From: Lachnospiraceae bacterium UBA3287
Lineage (GTDB): Bacteria > Bacillota > Clostridia > Lachnospirales > Lachnospiraceae
Direction of reading: 5' to 3'
Length of the DNA stretch: 37,408 nt
Assembly (NCBI GenBank): GCA_002362155.1
Contig: DETN01000162.1
Location: 1 to 37,408 of the forward strand
Both the position numbers and the translations under genes were made by a program. Of this stretch, positions 14,403 to 21,936 are shown piece after piece. Each line of letters opens with the position of its first letter. Position 1 is the stretch's first letter. Below the pieces are notes generated by a model, which saw nothing but the letters and a program-made list of their open reading frames with translations, ran no database searches and was not told the origin of the DNA.

Positions 14403-15908
14403 TCAGGCATGGACAGCCCTGTATCTGGGGCCTTTCAGTACGCGGAGCATGTGGGCCATGGGGGTGATGTTTCCGTCAAAAGTGTCCTTCATGACACTTA
14501 CGGATGCGCCGCTGGTCATGGCAGTCCCTTTGGTGCCGGAACGGACAGGAGTCTGCATCTGCCAGCTGTTCACGTTGTGGAAGACGACGGCAGGCATCCT
14601 GTAGCCGTGTCTTTCGAACATGTCTTTGGCGCTCTCGTATATGGTCTCCCCGGGGGAATCCACTGCGCGGTTGAACTCCATGTCGGAGATGATATAGAGA
14701 GTGGAAGGCATATCCTCCTGAGGAGCATTCGTTTTCAGCGCTGTTTCAAGGAGGAGAGCAAAGACTGCCTCCAGGTCGGTCGACCCGCCCCAGGATGCTC
14801 TGCTCATGAAGCGGAGCTTTTCTCCGAGTGTATTCCCCTTTACCTCGATCAGATGGGGACGGCTCTCAAAGGTAATGAAGGTGTTATGGAAAGTGCCTCT
14901 GCAGTGCTCTGCAAAGTAAAGGCCGAGGGACTGGGCGATCAGGGCAGGTACGATCGTTCCTTCTTTGTGCCAGTACATGGACCCGGAGGTGTCGACTACC
15001 GCGATGGCGTTCTGACCACCGACCTCATCTTTTCGGGCTGTCCACAGAAGGTCGAGGACGCCGGAAGGATCGCTCTTCAAACGGAAGAAGCAGGCATTGC
15101 CGCTCATCAGAGGGCGGATGATTTCGTAAGGGAAGAGTGTGCCGCAGTGGACTTTCTTCTCTCCATCCATCACATCCTTAAGGTAGGAGGTGAACCTGTT
15201 TCTATCATGCTTTACGAAAGCGTTTCTGTATTTGAGGAGAGCACCTGCAGGAACAGCTTCATAGCAGAGCCTCTCTGCCTTTCTCTCTGTAAGTCTGCGC
15301 TCGGCAAGAGAAAGTGCCTCTCTGAGCCCGGAAAGGGCCTTCCTGTAGGCCGGTTCACTCATGCCCAGAGCCCTGGACAGAACTCTGGCCTGTTTTCTGG
15401 TACTTCTGCTGGAAGCGTTGATGGAAGGGAGCCACTTGGCAAGAAGGGAGATATGCACATCAGCCCTGCCTGCCTTTTTTTCTTCAAGGGCCTTCAGATC
15501 CTGATCCATCTGCTCCTTGATGACGCGGACAGCTTCTTTCCGGGCAGGGGTATTCAGAAGACACAGAAGGTCGTCAAAGCGTCCGTATTCAGAGATCAGG
15601 CGGACGTTCTTTACTGCGGACTTTCTGAAGTTCCTGGCAGCAAAGCGCAGCATGGTGCGGAAGGTGTCCCTTTCTCCCAGACCGCCTCTTACATCACGGA
15701 TATAGAAGAGTAGCTTCATGGCAAGCTCCGGGTCTTCGATATAGGCACGTTCAAAGAGACGCTCCTGTTCCTCCTTTTTCCTGTAGCGGATCCCTCCCGC
15801 AAGGGCAAAGAGGTCAAGGCAGGCTTTTCCGGAGGTCTCATATGTCACGGCGCCGTTCATGGTATGTGTTTTTGCGGATTCGTTTTTAAGAGCTTTCAGG
15901 TAAGAGAT
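14403..15908 (-). CDS. DUF2828 protein (vWA domain, TROVE-like)
   Basis: DUF2828-type protein. The N-terminal alpha-helical repeat part carries the typical AMKLLFYIRDVRGGLGER block, shared in style with Ro60/TROVE proteins. The C-terminal half is a von Willebrand A domain with a MIDAS motif DTSGSM and later SWGGSTDL and YIISDMEF. Family function is unknown; Ro60 relatives bind structured RNA. The first ATG is at 15860, but the 16 codons upstream read SYLKALKNESAKTHT, which is how family members begin as I remember them. An ideal AGGAGG (15915-15920) lies six bases before an ATC codon at 15908. I therefore place the start there, as a rare AUC codon; CTG at 15899 is another option. Confidence 0.8.
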   Translation of the reverse strand: MSYLKALKNESAKTHTMNGAVTYETSGKACLDLFALAGGIRYRKKEEQERLFERAYIEDPELAMKLLFYIRDVRGGLGERDTFRTMLRFAARNFRKSAVKNVRLISEYGRFDDLLCLLNTPARKEAVRVIKEQMDQDLKALEEKKAGRADVHISLLAKWLPSINASSRSTRKQARVLSRALGMSEPAYRKALSGLREALSLAERRLTERKAERLCYEAVPAGALLKYRNAFVKHDRNRFTSYLKDVMDGEKKVHCGTLFPYEIIRPLMSGNACFFRLKSDPSGVLDLLWTARKDEVGGQNAIAVVDTSGSMYWHKEGTIVPALIAQSLGLYFAEHCRGTFHNTFITFESRPHLIEVKGNTLGEKLRFMSRASWGGSTDLEAVFALLLETALKTNAPQEDMPSTLYIISDMEFNRAVDSPGETIYESAKDMFERHGYRMPAVVFHNVNSWQMQTPVRSGTKGTAMTSGASVSVMKDTFDGNITPMAHMLRVLKGPRYRAVHA

Positions 15909-15923
15909 CTGACACCTCCTGAG

Positions 15924-15952
15924 AAAAAAACACTGTCCTGAAAATCAGGACA
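15924..15952 (-). terminator. Terminator/attenuator in the DUF2828 leader
   Basis: On the minus strand TGTCCTGA-ttt-TCAGGACA is followed by GTG and seven T residues, ending three bases before the AGGAGG of the DUF2828 gene. It either ends transcripts from the small minus-strand frames upstream or controls the gene by attenuation. Confidence 0.7.
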
Positions 15953-16239
15953 TCGAACAACTGTCATAAAGAATGCAGAAGGGGAAGGTACTTTCTGTCT
16001 GCGATATCAGCCATACAGAGAGCCCTTTGAAGCAGAAGATGCTTTCCGGCGGGCTTCAGTCCTCCCGTTCCGTTAGTTTCGGTCCGCCGGGCTTTATATA
16101 TGGTTCTGGTATCTGTACATCTTTACTGGTATCTTCCTGCCGCCATGAAGATGGGCACCGGACCTTTGCGGAAAACTTACATGCTGCGATGATGCCAAGA
16201 CGCTGGATTCGTTTCAGAGAATAAATATCTAACGCTGTA

Positions 16240-16305
16240 TTAAGTTACCCAAAGGAGGACACCTCCAATCAGAACGGTTAGGCTGCTGATGATCAGTTCC
16301 TTCAT
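16240..16305 (-). CDS. Possible 21-residue hydrophobic peptide
   Basis: MKELIISSLTVLIGGVLLWV followed by Thr and a stop. It looks like a single membrane helix, similar in style to short hydrophobic toxins of type I systems or to the MKELI-type mini-proteins of clostridia. There is no ribosome binding site and no visible antisense promoter, so it may be a remnant or chance. Confidence 0.25.
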   Translation of the reverse strand: MKELIISSLTVLIGGVLLWVT

Positions 16306-16385
16306 GGCTGGTTTAAAAGACCGCTATTGATTTATTCGCCAAAGGATTGTTTTCGCTGCTGTATGCGCCTTAATCATGTAAGAAG

Positions 16386-16632
16386 CGGACAAAGGCTGTC
16401 CGGGAAGCCTGCCTTCTGCAATGGCTTCCTGTGATATTTAAAGAATATGGGATTTATGATCAGAATTCTATCAACCAGCTGTTTAACGTTTTGAGGAGTG
16501 TTCTTTCAGCAGAAAAGACCTGCCCTGCCGGCAGCAGGGAAAGACTCCTGCGGTGGAACAGCAAGCCCGGAGATTCAATCTCCGGGGTGCTGACTAAAAT
16601 GATAAAGAGTATGGCCGGTAGAGTGCCTCCGG
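16386..16632. ncRNA. Candidate structured RNA: five consecutive hairpins
   Basis: Stems in order: GGACA/TGTCC (about 16387-16402), GGAAGCC/GGCTTCC (about 16401-16429), CCCTGC/GCAGGG (about 16522-16541), CAGCA plus CCCGGAGAT closed by ATCTCCGGG and TGCTG (about 16559-16592), and GCCGG/CCGGC (about 16613-16633). This density of perfect stems is unlike the flanking DNA. The strand is undecided; no known class was recognised. A minus-strand 61-codon frame overlaps it. Confidence 0.4.
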
Positions 16633-16645
16633 CTTTGTTACACAT
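16460..16645 (-). CDS. Small ORF with strong ribosome binding site
   Basis: 61 codons beginning MCNKAGGTLPAILFIILVST, with AAAAAAGGAG seven bases before the ATG, the best ribosome binding site in the region. The start has a hydrophobic stretch; the rest contains SPGLLFHRRS. The coding sequence coincides with the perfect hairpins listed as a candidate RNA, so the frame may be an accidental reading of an RNA gene. No family recognised. Confidence 0.35.
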   Translation of the reverse strand: MCNKAGGTLPAILFIILVSTPEIESPGLLFHRRSLSLLPAGQVFSAERTLLKTLNSWLIEF

Positions 16646-16697
16646 ATCAGCTCCTTTTTTGATGCACAAGGGCTTGACAAGGGACAGGCAGATTGTT

Positions 16698-16723
16698 GCT
16701 ATGCAAGTATATACTTGCATAGC
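16698..16723. promoter_or_regulatory. 26-bp perfect palindrome, operator-like
   Basis: Each half is GCTATGCAAGTAT. It contains TATACT -10-like boxes on both strands and is preceded on the plus strand by TTGACA (16674-16679) with 17-base spacing to TGCTAT. A dimeric repressor bound here would cover promoters in either direction, including one for the minus-strand 61-codon frame. Confidence 0.6.
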
Positions 16724-16880
16724 GCGTTTGAGGGATATGAAACATGTTTGATGAGACCCAGATCAAAATAATAGATGCCACTATGACCATTGGGATCTTT
16801 ATATTCAACAAGGAATGATAGAAGAGTATCGGAGAAGCTAAGAAAGCAGAGAAGAGAGATGATGCAGAACTTAAATAATT

Positions 16881-16966
16881 CCCAAAACTAATTAAAGTTT
16901 GGGAGAAAGAATAATATAATTGGGAGTAAGAGATTTTCTCCCAACAAATGAGATAATCTCCCAAAA
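16881..16966. repeat. Cluster of TTGGGAG/CTCCCAA motifs
   Basis: CCCAAA at 16881, TTGGGAG at 16899 and 16920 (21 bp apart), then CTCCCAA ending at 16944 and 16964 (20 bp apart), around a TATAAT at about 16914-16919. The arrangement is inverted and helically phased, as in multi-site operators. No gene with a good start follows on either strand. Confidence 0.5.
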
Positions 16967-17003
16967 ATAATTATAAAATGGACGATATGCAATTGCCTTA
17001 AAG

Positions 17004-17042
17004 AATCCGATGGTGTTATCAACATTAACATCATCGGATTTT
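17004..17042 (+). repeat. 39-bp direct repeat, left copy (hairpin plus T-run)
   Basis: Identical over 39 bp to 21583-21621. Each copy is itself a hairpin (outer arms AATCCGATG and CATCGGATT, inner arms TGTTA and TAACA, 7-base loop) followed by T residues, so it works as a terminator. No gene lies directly upstream of this copy, which makes a boundary or duplication mark more likely than a native terminator. Confidence 0.8.
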
Positions 17043-17082
17043 CAGTAATTACGCATAACGCTTTTTAGCTTGAATTTAAGCC

Positions 17083-17128
17083 AAAAATCGGCATCGCATT
17101 TTGGTAAAAAAATGCGATGCCGATTTTT
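17083..17128. terminator. Perfect 20-bp bidirectional terminator
   Basis: Arms at 17083-17102 and 17109-17128 (AAAAATCGGCATCGCATTTT and complement) with a 6-base loop and T-runs on both strands. Confidence 0.85.
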
Positions 17129-17200
17129 TGAGCTATTTCTTGTCTATCCGAGCTCCAACAAGTCCTGACTGCAGGCATAAGCCTCCTGCTCCAGGGCATG

Positions 17201-17234
17201 AAAAAAGCCCCGCGGACTCAATGTCCGTGAGGCT
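17201..17234 (-). terminator. Minus-strand terminator without an obvious gene
   Basis: AGCC...GGAC stem with one mismatch and one wobble, followed on the minus strand by six T residues. No minus-strand gene is seen between it and 17480; the gene it served may be lost. Confidence 0.6.
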
Positions 17235-17356
17235 CGTAAAATTCATTTTCACTTCTTCCACTCTAACAATATCAAAATAGCAAGATGTTCGCTAGTGGAC
17301 AGAACTGACTTTTACTATCCACTTTTATGGACTGCCTGCAAAAGTCTGAAGTTATT

Positions 17357-17383
17357 TTGCGAAGATCGATAAAATGCTATAAT
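17357..17383 (+). promoter_or_regulatory. Promoter of the paralogue pair
   Basis: Perfect -10 TATAAT at 17378-17383 with a weak -35 (TTGCGA at 17357). It lies about 100 bases before the first paralogue. Confidence 0.45.
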
Positions 17384-17479
17384 CAATTTTGAAGTATATA
17401 AACAATTTGGCAAAAAGACACGACTGTTGTACGATGCTTTTTCTCCGACATATTGATTCACAAAATAGAGGACTACGTT

Positions 17480-17983
17480 ATGAGTTATGAATATGAACCC
17501 GAAAATTTGGATAGTGCTTTTATCGATGAAATCTATGAGGAAGCCTTAACGGATAAAAAGCATGTCCATGTCCCTGTAGAAGTGCTTGGCCCTCATCTGG
17601 TCAAAAACAGGACCGGAGAAGTCATTTTGAATATGGATGTTATAGAGAAATACTCTGAGTACATCGATTATATGTTTGGTCAGATAAGGGCTTTCCATGA
17701 CACTTCTAAAAGATATATGGCTTTTCAGGAAGGTTATATCGATTACATGAATGGATACTGGACAGAAGATACTGATACCATCCTGAAATTTTACGCCATT
17801 GGGATTGCAAACGGATCTATACTTCCGTTTGACAGATCGAAAAACGGCATCCTCGTCGCACCAAAAGATTCTTTTGTCATACCTACATTAAATACCGAAG
17901 ATCCACGATTCCCGGAGTGGTTCGAGAACGTTTACAAGAAAAAATATGAACTGAGGAAAAACATTGGAAGGCCACTGTCATAA
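17480..17983 (+). CDS. Hypothetical protein, paralogue 1
   Basis: 167 residues, acidic and soluble, no family recognised. The ATG at 17480 follows AGAGGA at seven bases. It is clearly homologous along its whole length to the next gene: shared blocks include FIDEIYE.ALTD, YSEYIDYMFGQ, a YW(T) motif, GIANG and KDSFV.PT.NTEDPRFP.WFENVYKK. The C-terminal WFENVYKK block is the most conserved, so probably functional. AT-rich compared with the flanking core genes, suggesting acquisition. By position it could be part of a defence or immunity module with the downstream STAND ATPase, but no domain supports this yet. Confidence 0.7.
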   Translation: MSYEYEPENLDSAFIDEIYEEALTDKKHVHVPVEVLGPHLVKNRTGEVILNMDVIEKYSEYIDYMFGQIRAFHDTSKRYMAFQEGYIDYMNGYWTEDTDTILKFYAIGIANGSILPFDRSKNGILVAPKDSFVIPTLNTEDPRFPEWFENVYKKKYELRKNIGRPLS

Positions 17984-18002
17984 TCATTAGGAGGAATTGA
18001 CG

Positions 18003-18488
18003 ATGAGTTATGATTTTGATCCGATAGATTTGGATGAACAATTTATTGATGAAATCTATGAAAAAGCCTTAACAGATGAAAGGCATGTTAATCATCCCAT
18101 CCAGGTTCTAGGCGCGGATCTGGTAAAAAGGCCCTCTGAATTAGTACACATTAATCCTAATGTCATCTTCGATTATTCAGAGTACATCGACTATATGTTC
18201 GGCCAACTTATTCGTTTTCACGATCGCTCAGTTCATTTTATGTCCTTTAACGAGGGGTTTGTCGATTATTTCGGCGGTTATTGGACGAAAGATATCGACT
18301 CTGCTTTAAGACTGTATGCATTAGGAATCGCAAACGGCACAATCGGCCCTTTTATAATGGCAAATAATGGCTTAATTGTCACACAAAAAGATTCGTTTGT
18401 CATGCCCACTTACAATACCGAAGACCCCAGATTTCCGGACTGGTTCGAGAACGTCTATAAGAAGCAGTACAAACCAAGATATAAGTAA
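18003..18488 (+). CDS. Hypothetical protein, paralogue 2
   Basis: 161 residues. AGGAGG (17989-17994) lies eight bases before the ATG at 18003, only 14 bases after the preceding gene, so the two form an operon. It shares the whole domain of paralogue 1, with roughly half the residues identical by eye, so duplication is old enough for divergence. The stop codon at 18486-18488 abuts the truncated phage protease fragment at 18489, marking a recombination joint. Function unknown. Confidence 0.7.
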   Translation: MSYDFDPIDLDEQFIDEIYEKALTDERHVNHPIQVLGADLVKRPSELVHINPNVIFDYSEYIDYMFGQLIRFHDRSVHFMSFNEGFVDYFGGYWTKDIDSALRLYALGIANGTIGPFIMANNGLIVTQKDSFVMPTYNTEDPRFPDWFENVYKKQYKPRYK

Positions 18489-18755
18489 TCTTGACAGTGA
18501 CCCTGCCTTTGTAGTCCCGGAGCATGTTGTAGATCTGGGCCGCAGCGAAGCAATCGCCCCGGGGCTGTTGATCCACACAGTGATGTCTCCCTCTCCGGAC
18601 TCAAGATCAGACTTAAAAAGAGCCGGCGTGACGTCATCGTCAAACCAGCTCTCTTCAGCGATCGTTCCGTTCAGGAACAGGGTCCTTGTTCCTGCGCTTT
18701 CCGGATCCGGGGCTTTGTCCACTGTCCATTTCCAGAACCTGTTCATTTGTATCAT
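18489..18755 (-). pseudogene. Prophage ClpP-like prohead protease fragment
   Basis: Reads MNRFWKWTVDKAP, then TRTLFLNGTIAEESWFDD, then GDITVWINSPG, the start of an S14-type phage head protease. After INSPG one G is missing near 18557-18564; in the -1-shifted frame the expected GDCFAAAQIYNMLRDYKG and VTVKI follow. The gene breaks off after VKI exactly at the stop of paralogue 2, so the catalytic half is gone. Frameshifted and truncated; not functional. Confidence 0.8.
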
Positions 18756-19003
18756 CCTCCTCTCCGCCGCTGGTACCTTTTCCGGCACCCGCAGCGAAAA
18801 TGCCGGCATCTTTAAGTTTCGTCATGTTGCCGTTGATCAGATAGAGGTCCCCGCCTTCCTCCTCAGGGATCAGGTCCAGGTCCTCCAGCTGCCTGATATC
18901 ATTCGCTGAGAGCCATCCGTTCTGGCGCCCTACAGCGTAGCTGTTCATCCTGCTCTCGTAGTCTCCCCTCAGAAGCCCTTCCACGTTGAACTTGAATATG
19001 AAT
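18655..19003 (-). pseudogene. Prophage portal protein C-terminal fragment
   Basis: Contains FNVEGLLRGDYESRMNSYA, then GRQNGWLSANDIRQLEDLD and EEEGGDLYLINGNMTKL, typical of the end of HK97-type portal proteins. The upstream part of the gene is missing; the joint lies around 18985-19003, where the STAND ATPase gene starts on the other strand. It runs into the protease fragment, preserving the usual portal-protease order of a phage head cluster. Confidence 0.75.
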
Positions 19004-21547
19004 GATATACTGGATTTGTACATCAACTCTTCTGCGCAGGTGGATAAAATGAATGAGTTAAAATTTGAACCTAAAGAATCTGTAATATCTGCTCTTTCCT
19101 GGACTGCCTATGGAGGCACCTTATTAATTACAGGGAAAACAGATGCTGCTGATGCGGCTAAAAGTGCGGTAGAATCCATAGGTGGTATAGTCAGTATCCA
19201 GGAGAAAGACAGCATTTCAAAAAAGGTATCTGGTTTCTGTAAAGAAGCCTGGAAAATTGTATTAAAGCAATACGGCGCCAAATCCTTAAAATCAGAATTG
19301 CAGAATTATAATTTTGCGTCTGATCCATTCCATTGGGATAATGCGCTTACAATTCAGGCAAGGATCATTGCTGCTTGTAAAAAGAAAAAAATCAATGTTG
19401 TTAAAGTTCCCTTTAAGCAAATCAGTGAAAGTGTAGTAAAACAGCTTTCAAAAATGATGGATGATGACCTTACGCTGAAGCAGCTATTCCTCCTGGTGGA
19501 TTTAAGTAAGGACAAAAGGCATCAAAGAAAAGAGAGTGCCCCTGTATCTGAAACTGTTGAGACTCTGACATTCATTCCGCCGCCGTCAGAGCTGATTGGC
19601 CGAAATAAAGCAGTGTCAGAAATACGTGAGATGCTCAGGTCTTCAGATATCGTCTGTATCCATGCTGACGGCGGTGTAGGAAAGACTGCTGTCGCAGCAG
19701 TTGTTATGGACCAGATTAGAAAAGACAGCGATTTCGAAGATTTCGCATGGATAACAAGCTCAGGCAGCTTGAAAAAAGATCTGGCCCTGCTGAAAGTTCC
19801 GGCAGCTGCAAACATGCAGACTGATGAGGAAAAGCTCAATGCTGTGGTAAGTTTCCTGCAGAAGCATCCCACTTTCATTGTGATCGACAATATGGACAGC
19901 CTACCTGAAAAGGATGACAGGAGCCTGCTCAACACGATAAAAAGAAAGACGAAAGTACTTGTTACGAGCAGAATTGCTCTCAGGAACATGAAACCATACG
20001 GACTTGGAAAATTGGATCCGGAACCGGCCCTGGAATATTTTTACAGGTGCTATCTGGATGAATATGGTCATGCATTCGTAGAACTCAGCGCCCGGGAGGA
20101 CGCCGAATATGTCCGGCATATCATTGAAGCCGCAGCTTATAATGCCCTTCTTATCGAGCTGATTGGAGGGCTGGCCAGATGGGAGTTCCGTGGTAAATTA
20201 GGTGATTTATGGGAAAAGCTTAAAGATAATATATTTTCTGCGACATCAAAAGTTGAGTTAGAAAATGAACATAGCGCCTCTCACGGATTATCCAAGGAAG
20301 ACCTTAAGCTGCAGAACCAGATCAGCAGACTGTATGCTTTGTCAAGCCTGTCAGAGGGATGCAGGAAGATCATGAACTTTATGGCCCGTTTCCCTGCAGA
20401 AATGAGTGTTTTTGATGCTCTTCTGGACTGGGCCGGATTTGACATAAACGATCTGAAATGGCTCACAGACAGGGCATGGATCGAACAGACCCAGGAAGGG
20501 TATCTTCTGCATACCATGGTTAGAGGATCAGTACTTAAGCAGGAGATAGAATTCGATATCTGGGAGTACGGGAATCTGATAGATAAGCTTGGTTATACAG
20601 AAAACTATATTCCGGTGAAGGCAGGGTATGTGACTGTAAGAAAAAGGCTGGATACGGTAAGTATATTGGGCGGACTTTTATCAGACAGTTTAGAAGCGAA
20701 ACTGGAGGATGTTGAAGACTATAGACGGATGCATATATATGGTGCGTTTTTGAACAATCTGTCGGGAGTATACTATTCCCAGGGAAATTATGAAGAAGCA
20801 CTAAAGTATTACGGAAAGGCCCTGCAAATCTATAAAAAAGTGCTGGAAGAAGAGCACCCGGATATAGCAGCGATATATAATAATCTGGCGGTAGTATATT
20901 ATTGCCAGGGGAATTATGAAGAAGCGCTGAAGAACTACGGAAAGGCCCTTGAGATCAAAGAAAAAGTGCTGGGAGAAGAGCATCTGGATACAGCAGCGAC
21001 ATATAACAACCTGGCAGGAGTGTACGGGGCCCAGAGGAAGTATGATGAAGCACTGAGGTATTACACAAAGGCCCTTGAAATCAGAAAAAAATATCTGGGA
21101 GAAGAGTATCCGGATACGGCATCGATATATAATAATCTAGCAGGAGTGTATAGCTCCCAGGGAAATTATGAAGAAGCACTGAAGTATTATGAAAAGGCTC
21201 TGAAAATTAGAGAAAAAGTGCTTAGAAAAGAGCACCCGGATATAGCAGCGACATATAACAATCTAGCGTTAATTTACCAGCGTCAAAGGAAGTATGAAGA
21301 CTCGCTAAAGTACTACGGAAAGGCCTTAGAAATCCAAAAAAAAGTTTTGGGAGAAGAGCATCCGGATACGGCAACGACATATTTCAATATGGGAGTTCTT
21401 TTTTGTTCCTTGGGAGATCCTGGAAAGGCAGTAGGATATATCAGAAAGGCCTTGCCGATATTTGAGAAGGTACTGGGAGATGCCCATCCATACACAAAGC
21501 AAGCAAGAGATCTCCTGGAAATCGTGATGAGGAACGTGAAAACCTAA
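18998..21547 (+). CDS. STAND/NB-ARC ATPase with TPR repeats
   Basis: 849 residues from the ATG at 18998; an ATG at 19049 behind AGGTGG is an alternative. Residues 1-180 form an unrecognised N-terminal (effector?) domain. Then NB-ARC: Walker A ADGGVGKTA around residue 229, Walker B TFIVIDNMDSL around 297, and VLVTSR. A winged-helix-like part follows, and from about 580 six 42-residue kinesin-light-chain-type TPRs (NNLA.VY..QGNYEEALKYY). STAND proteins of this layout act as ligand-triggered switches, and several bacterial ones are antiphage sensors. Here the setting is phage debris plus two unknown paralogues, so defence is a reasonable guess, not shown. The start overlaps the portal fragment on the opposite strand. 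Confidence 0.8.
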   Translation: MNDILDLYINSSAQVDKMNELKFEPKESVISALSWTAYGGTLLITGKTDAADAAKSAVESIGGIVSIQEKDSISKKVSGFCKEAWKIVLKQYGAKSLKSELQNYNFASDPFHWDNALTIQARIIAACKKKKINVVKVPFKQISESVVKQLSKMMDDDLTLKQLFLLVDLSKDKRHQRKESAPVSETVETLTFIPPPSELIGRNKAVSEIREMLRSSDIVCIHADGGVGKTAVAAVVMDQIRKDSDFEDFAWITSSGSLKKDLALLKVPAAANMQTDEEKLNAVVSFLQKHPTFIVIDNMDSLPEKDDRSLLNTIKRKTKVLVTSRIALRNMKPYGLGKLDPEPALEYFYRCYLDEYGHAFVELSAREDAEYVRHIIEAAAYNALLIELIGGLARWEFRGKLGDLWEKLKDNIFSATSKVELENEHSASHGLSKEDLKLQNQISRLYALSSLSEGCRKIMNFMARFPAEMSVFDALLDWAGFDINDLKWLTDRAWIEQTQEGYLLHTMVRGSVLKQEIEFDIWEYGNLIDKLGYTENYIPVKAGYVTVRKRLDTVSILGGLLSDSLEAKLEDVEDYRRMHIYGAFLNNLSGVYYSQGNYEEALKYYGKALQIYKKVLEEEHPDIAAIYNNLAVVYYCQGNYEEALKNYGKALEIKEKVLGEEHLDTAATYNNLAGVYGAQRKYDEALRYYTKALEIRKKYLGEEYPDTASIYNNLAGVYSSQGNYEEALKYYEKALKIREKVLRKEHPDIAATYNNLALIYQRQRKYEDSLKYYGKALEIQKKVLGEEHPDTATTYFNMGVLFCSLGDPGKAVGYIRKALPIFEKVLGDAHPYTKQARDLLEIVMRNVKT
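20752..21500 (+). repeat. Tandem 126-bp repeats encoding TPRs
   Basis: About six in-frame 126-bp units with strong DNA similarity, for example the recurrent GAAGAAGCACT and GAGAAGAGCA stretches. Such near-identical TPRs can gain or lose units by slippage. Confidence 0.8.
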
Positions 21548-21582
21548 ACCATCCCCTCTGTCTCTGCCTTCATCCACCTAAT

Positions 21583-21621
21583 AATCCGATGGTGTTATCA
21601 ACATTAACATCATCGGATTTT
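21583..21621 (+). terminator. Terminator, right copy of the 39-bp repeat
   Basis: Same hairpin as at 17004-17042, 35 bases after the STAND gene stop and followed by five T residues. It probably ends that transcript and marks the right boundary of the repeated-end segment. Confidence 0.8.
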
Positions 21622-21936
21622 TCTCTTATTTCCATCCATCGGTTTTCGTGCTATGATTAGGGGTACGTAATCGTTAAATGATGTGTAACCCTCTCTGCCA
21701 GACAAGCGTTAAAACATGTAACCAGGTTACATGTTTCAACGATAGCCCTGAAAATGGCAGTAGTCCGGAAGGCGGAAACGTACTACGATTTGACTACGTT
21801 TGAGGGGACAGATATGCCCCGATTTGCGCTGTTCTGTAGTTTTGCCGAATTTCCGGATGTGAAATGTGCTTTTGGAAAACAGCGCAGAAACGGCCAGAAC
21901 ACGGCATTTCGCGGCAGTTGATTGGAGAAAAACTGA
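21622..21936. other. Intergenic region with a perfect palindrome
   Basis: No gene recognised. At 21712-21736 lies a perfect palindrome, AAACATGTAACC on each side of one A, extended by CGTT/AACG after a mismatch on each side (21707-21741). It looks like an operator. GTAACC recurs just upstream near 21695. The rest contains small inverted repeats only. Confidence 0.5.

Noticed and set aside
15973..16224. Plus-strand 83-codon frame
   Set aside because: No ribosome binding site; composition (many Ser, Cys, Arg) looks like chance reading of the leader region.
16559..16592. tRNA T-arm or Y-RNA module
   Set aside because: The TTCAAT loop cannot form a seven-base T-loop without breaking the stronger 9-bp stem; no acceptor stem or anticodon arm seen.
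16647..16964. Minus-strand 105-codon frame with hydrophobic stretches
   Set aside because: No ribosome binding site; it crosses the palindrome and the TTGGGAG cluster, so it is better explained as regulatory DNA.
17280..17345. Transposon end suggested by the GTGGACA-like sequence
   Set aside because: No partner end and no transposase fragment nearby.
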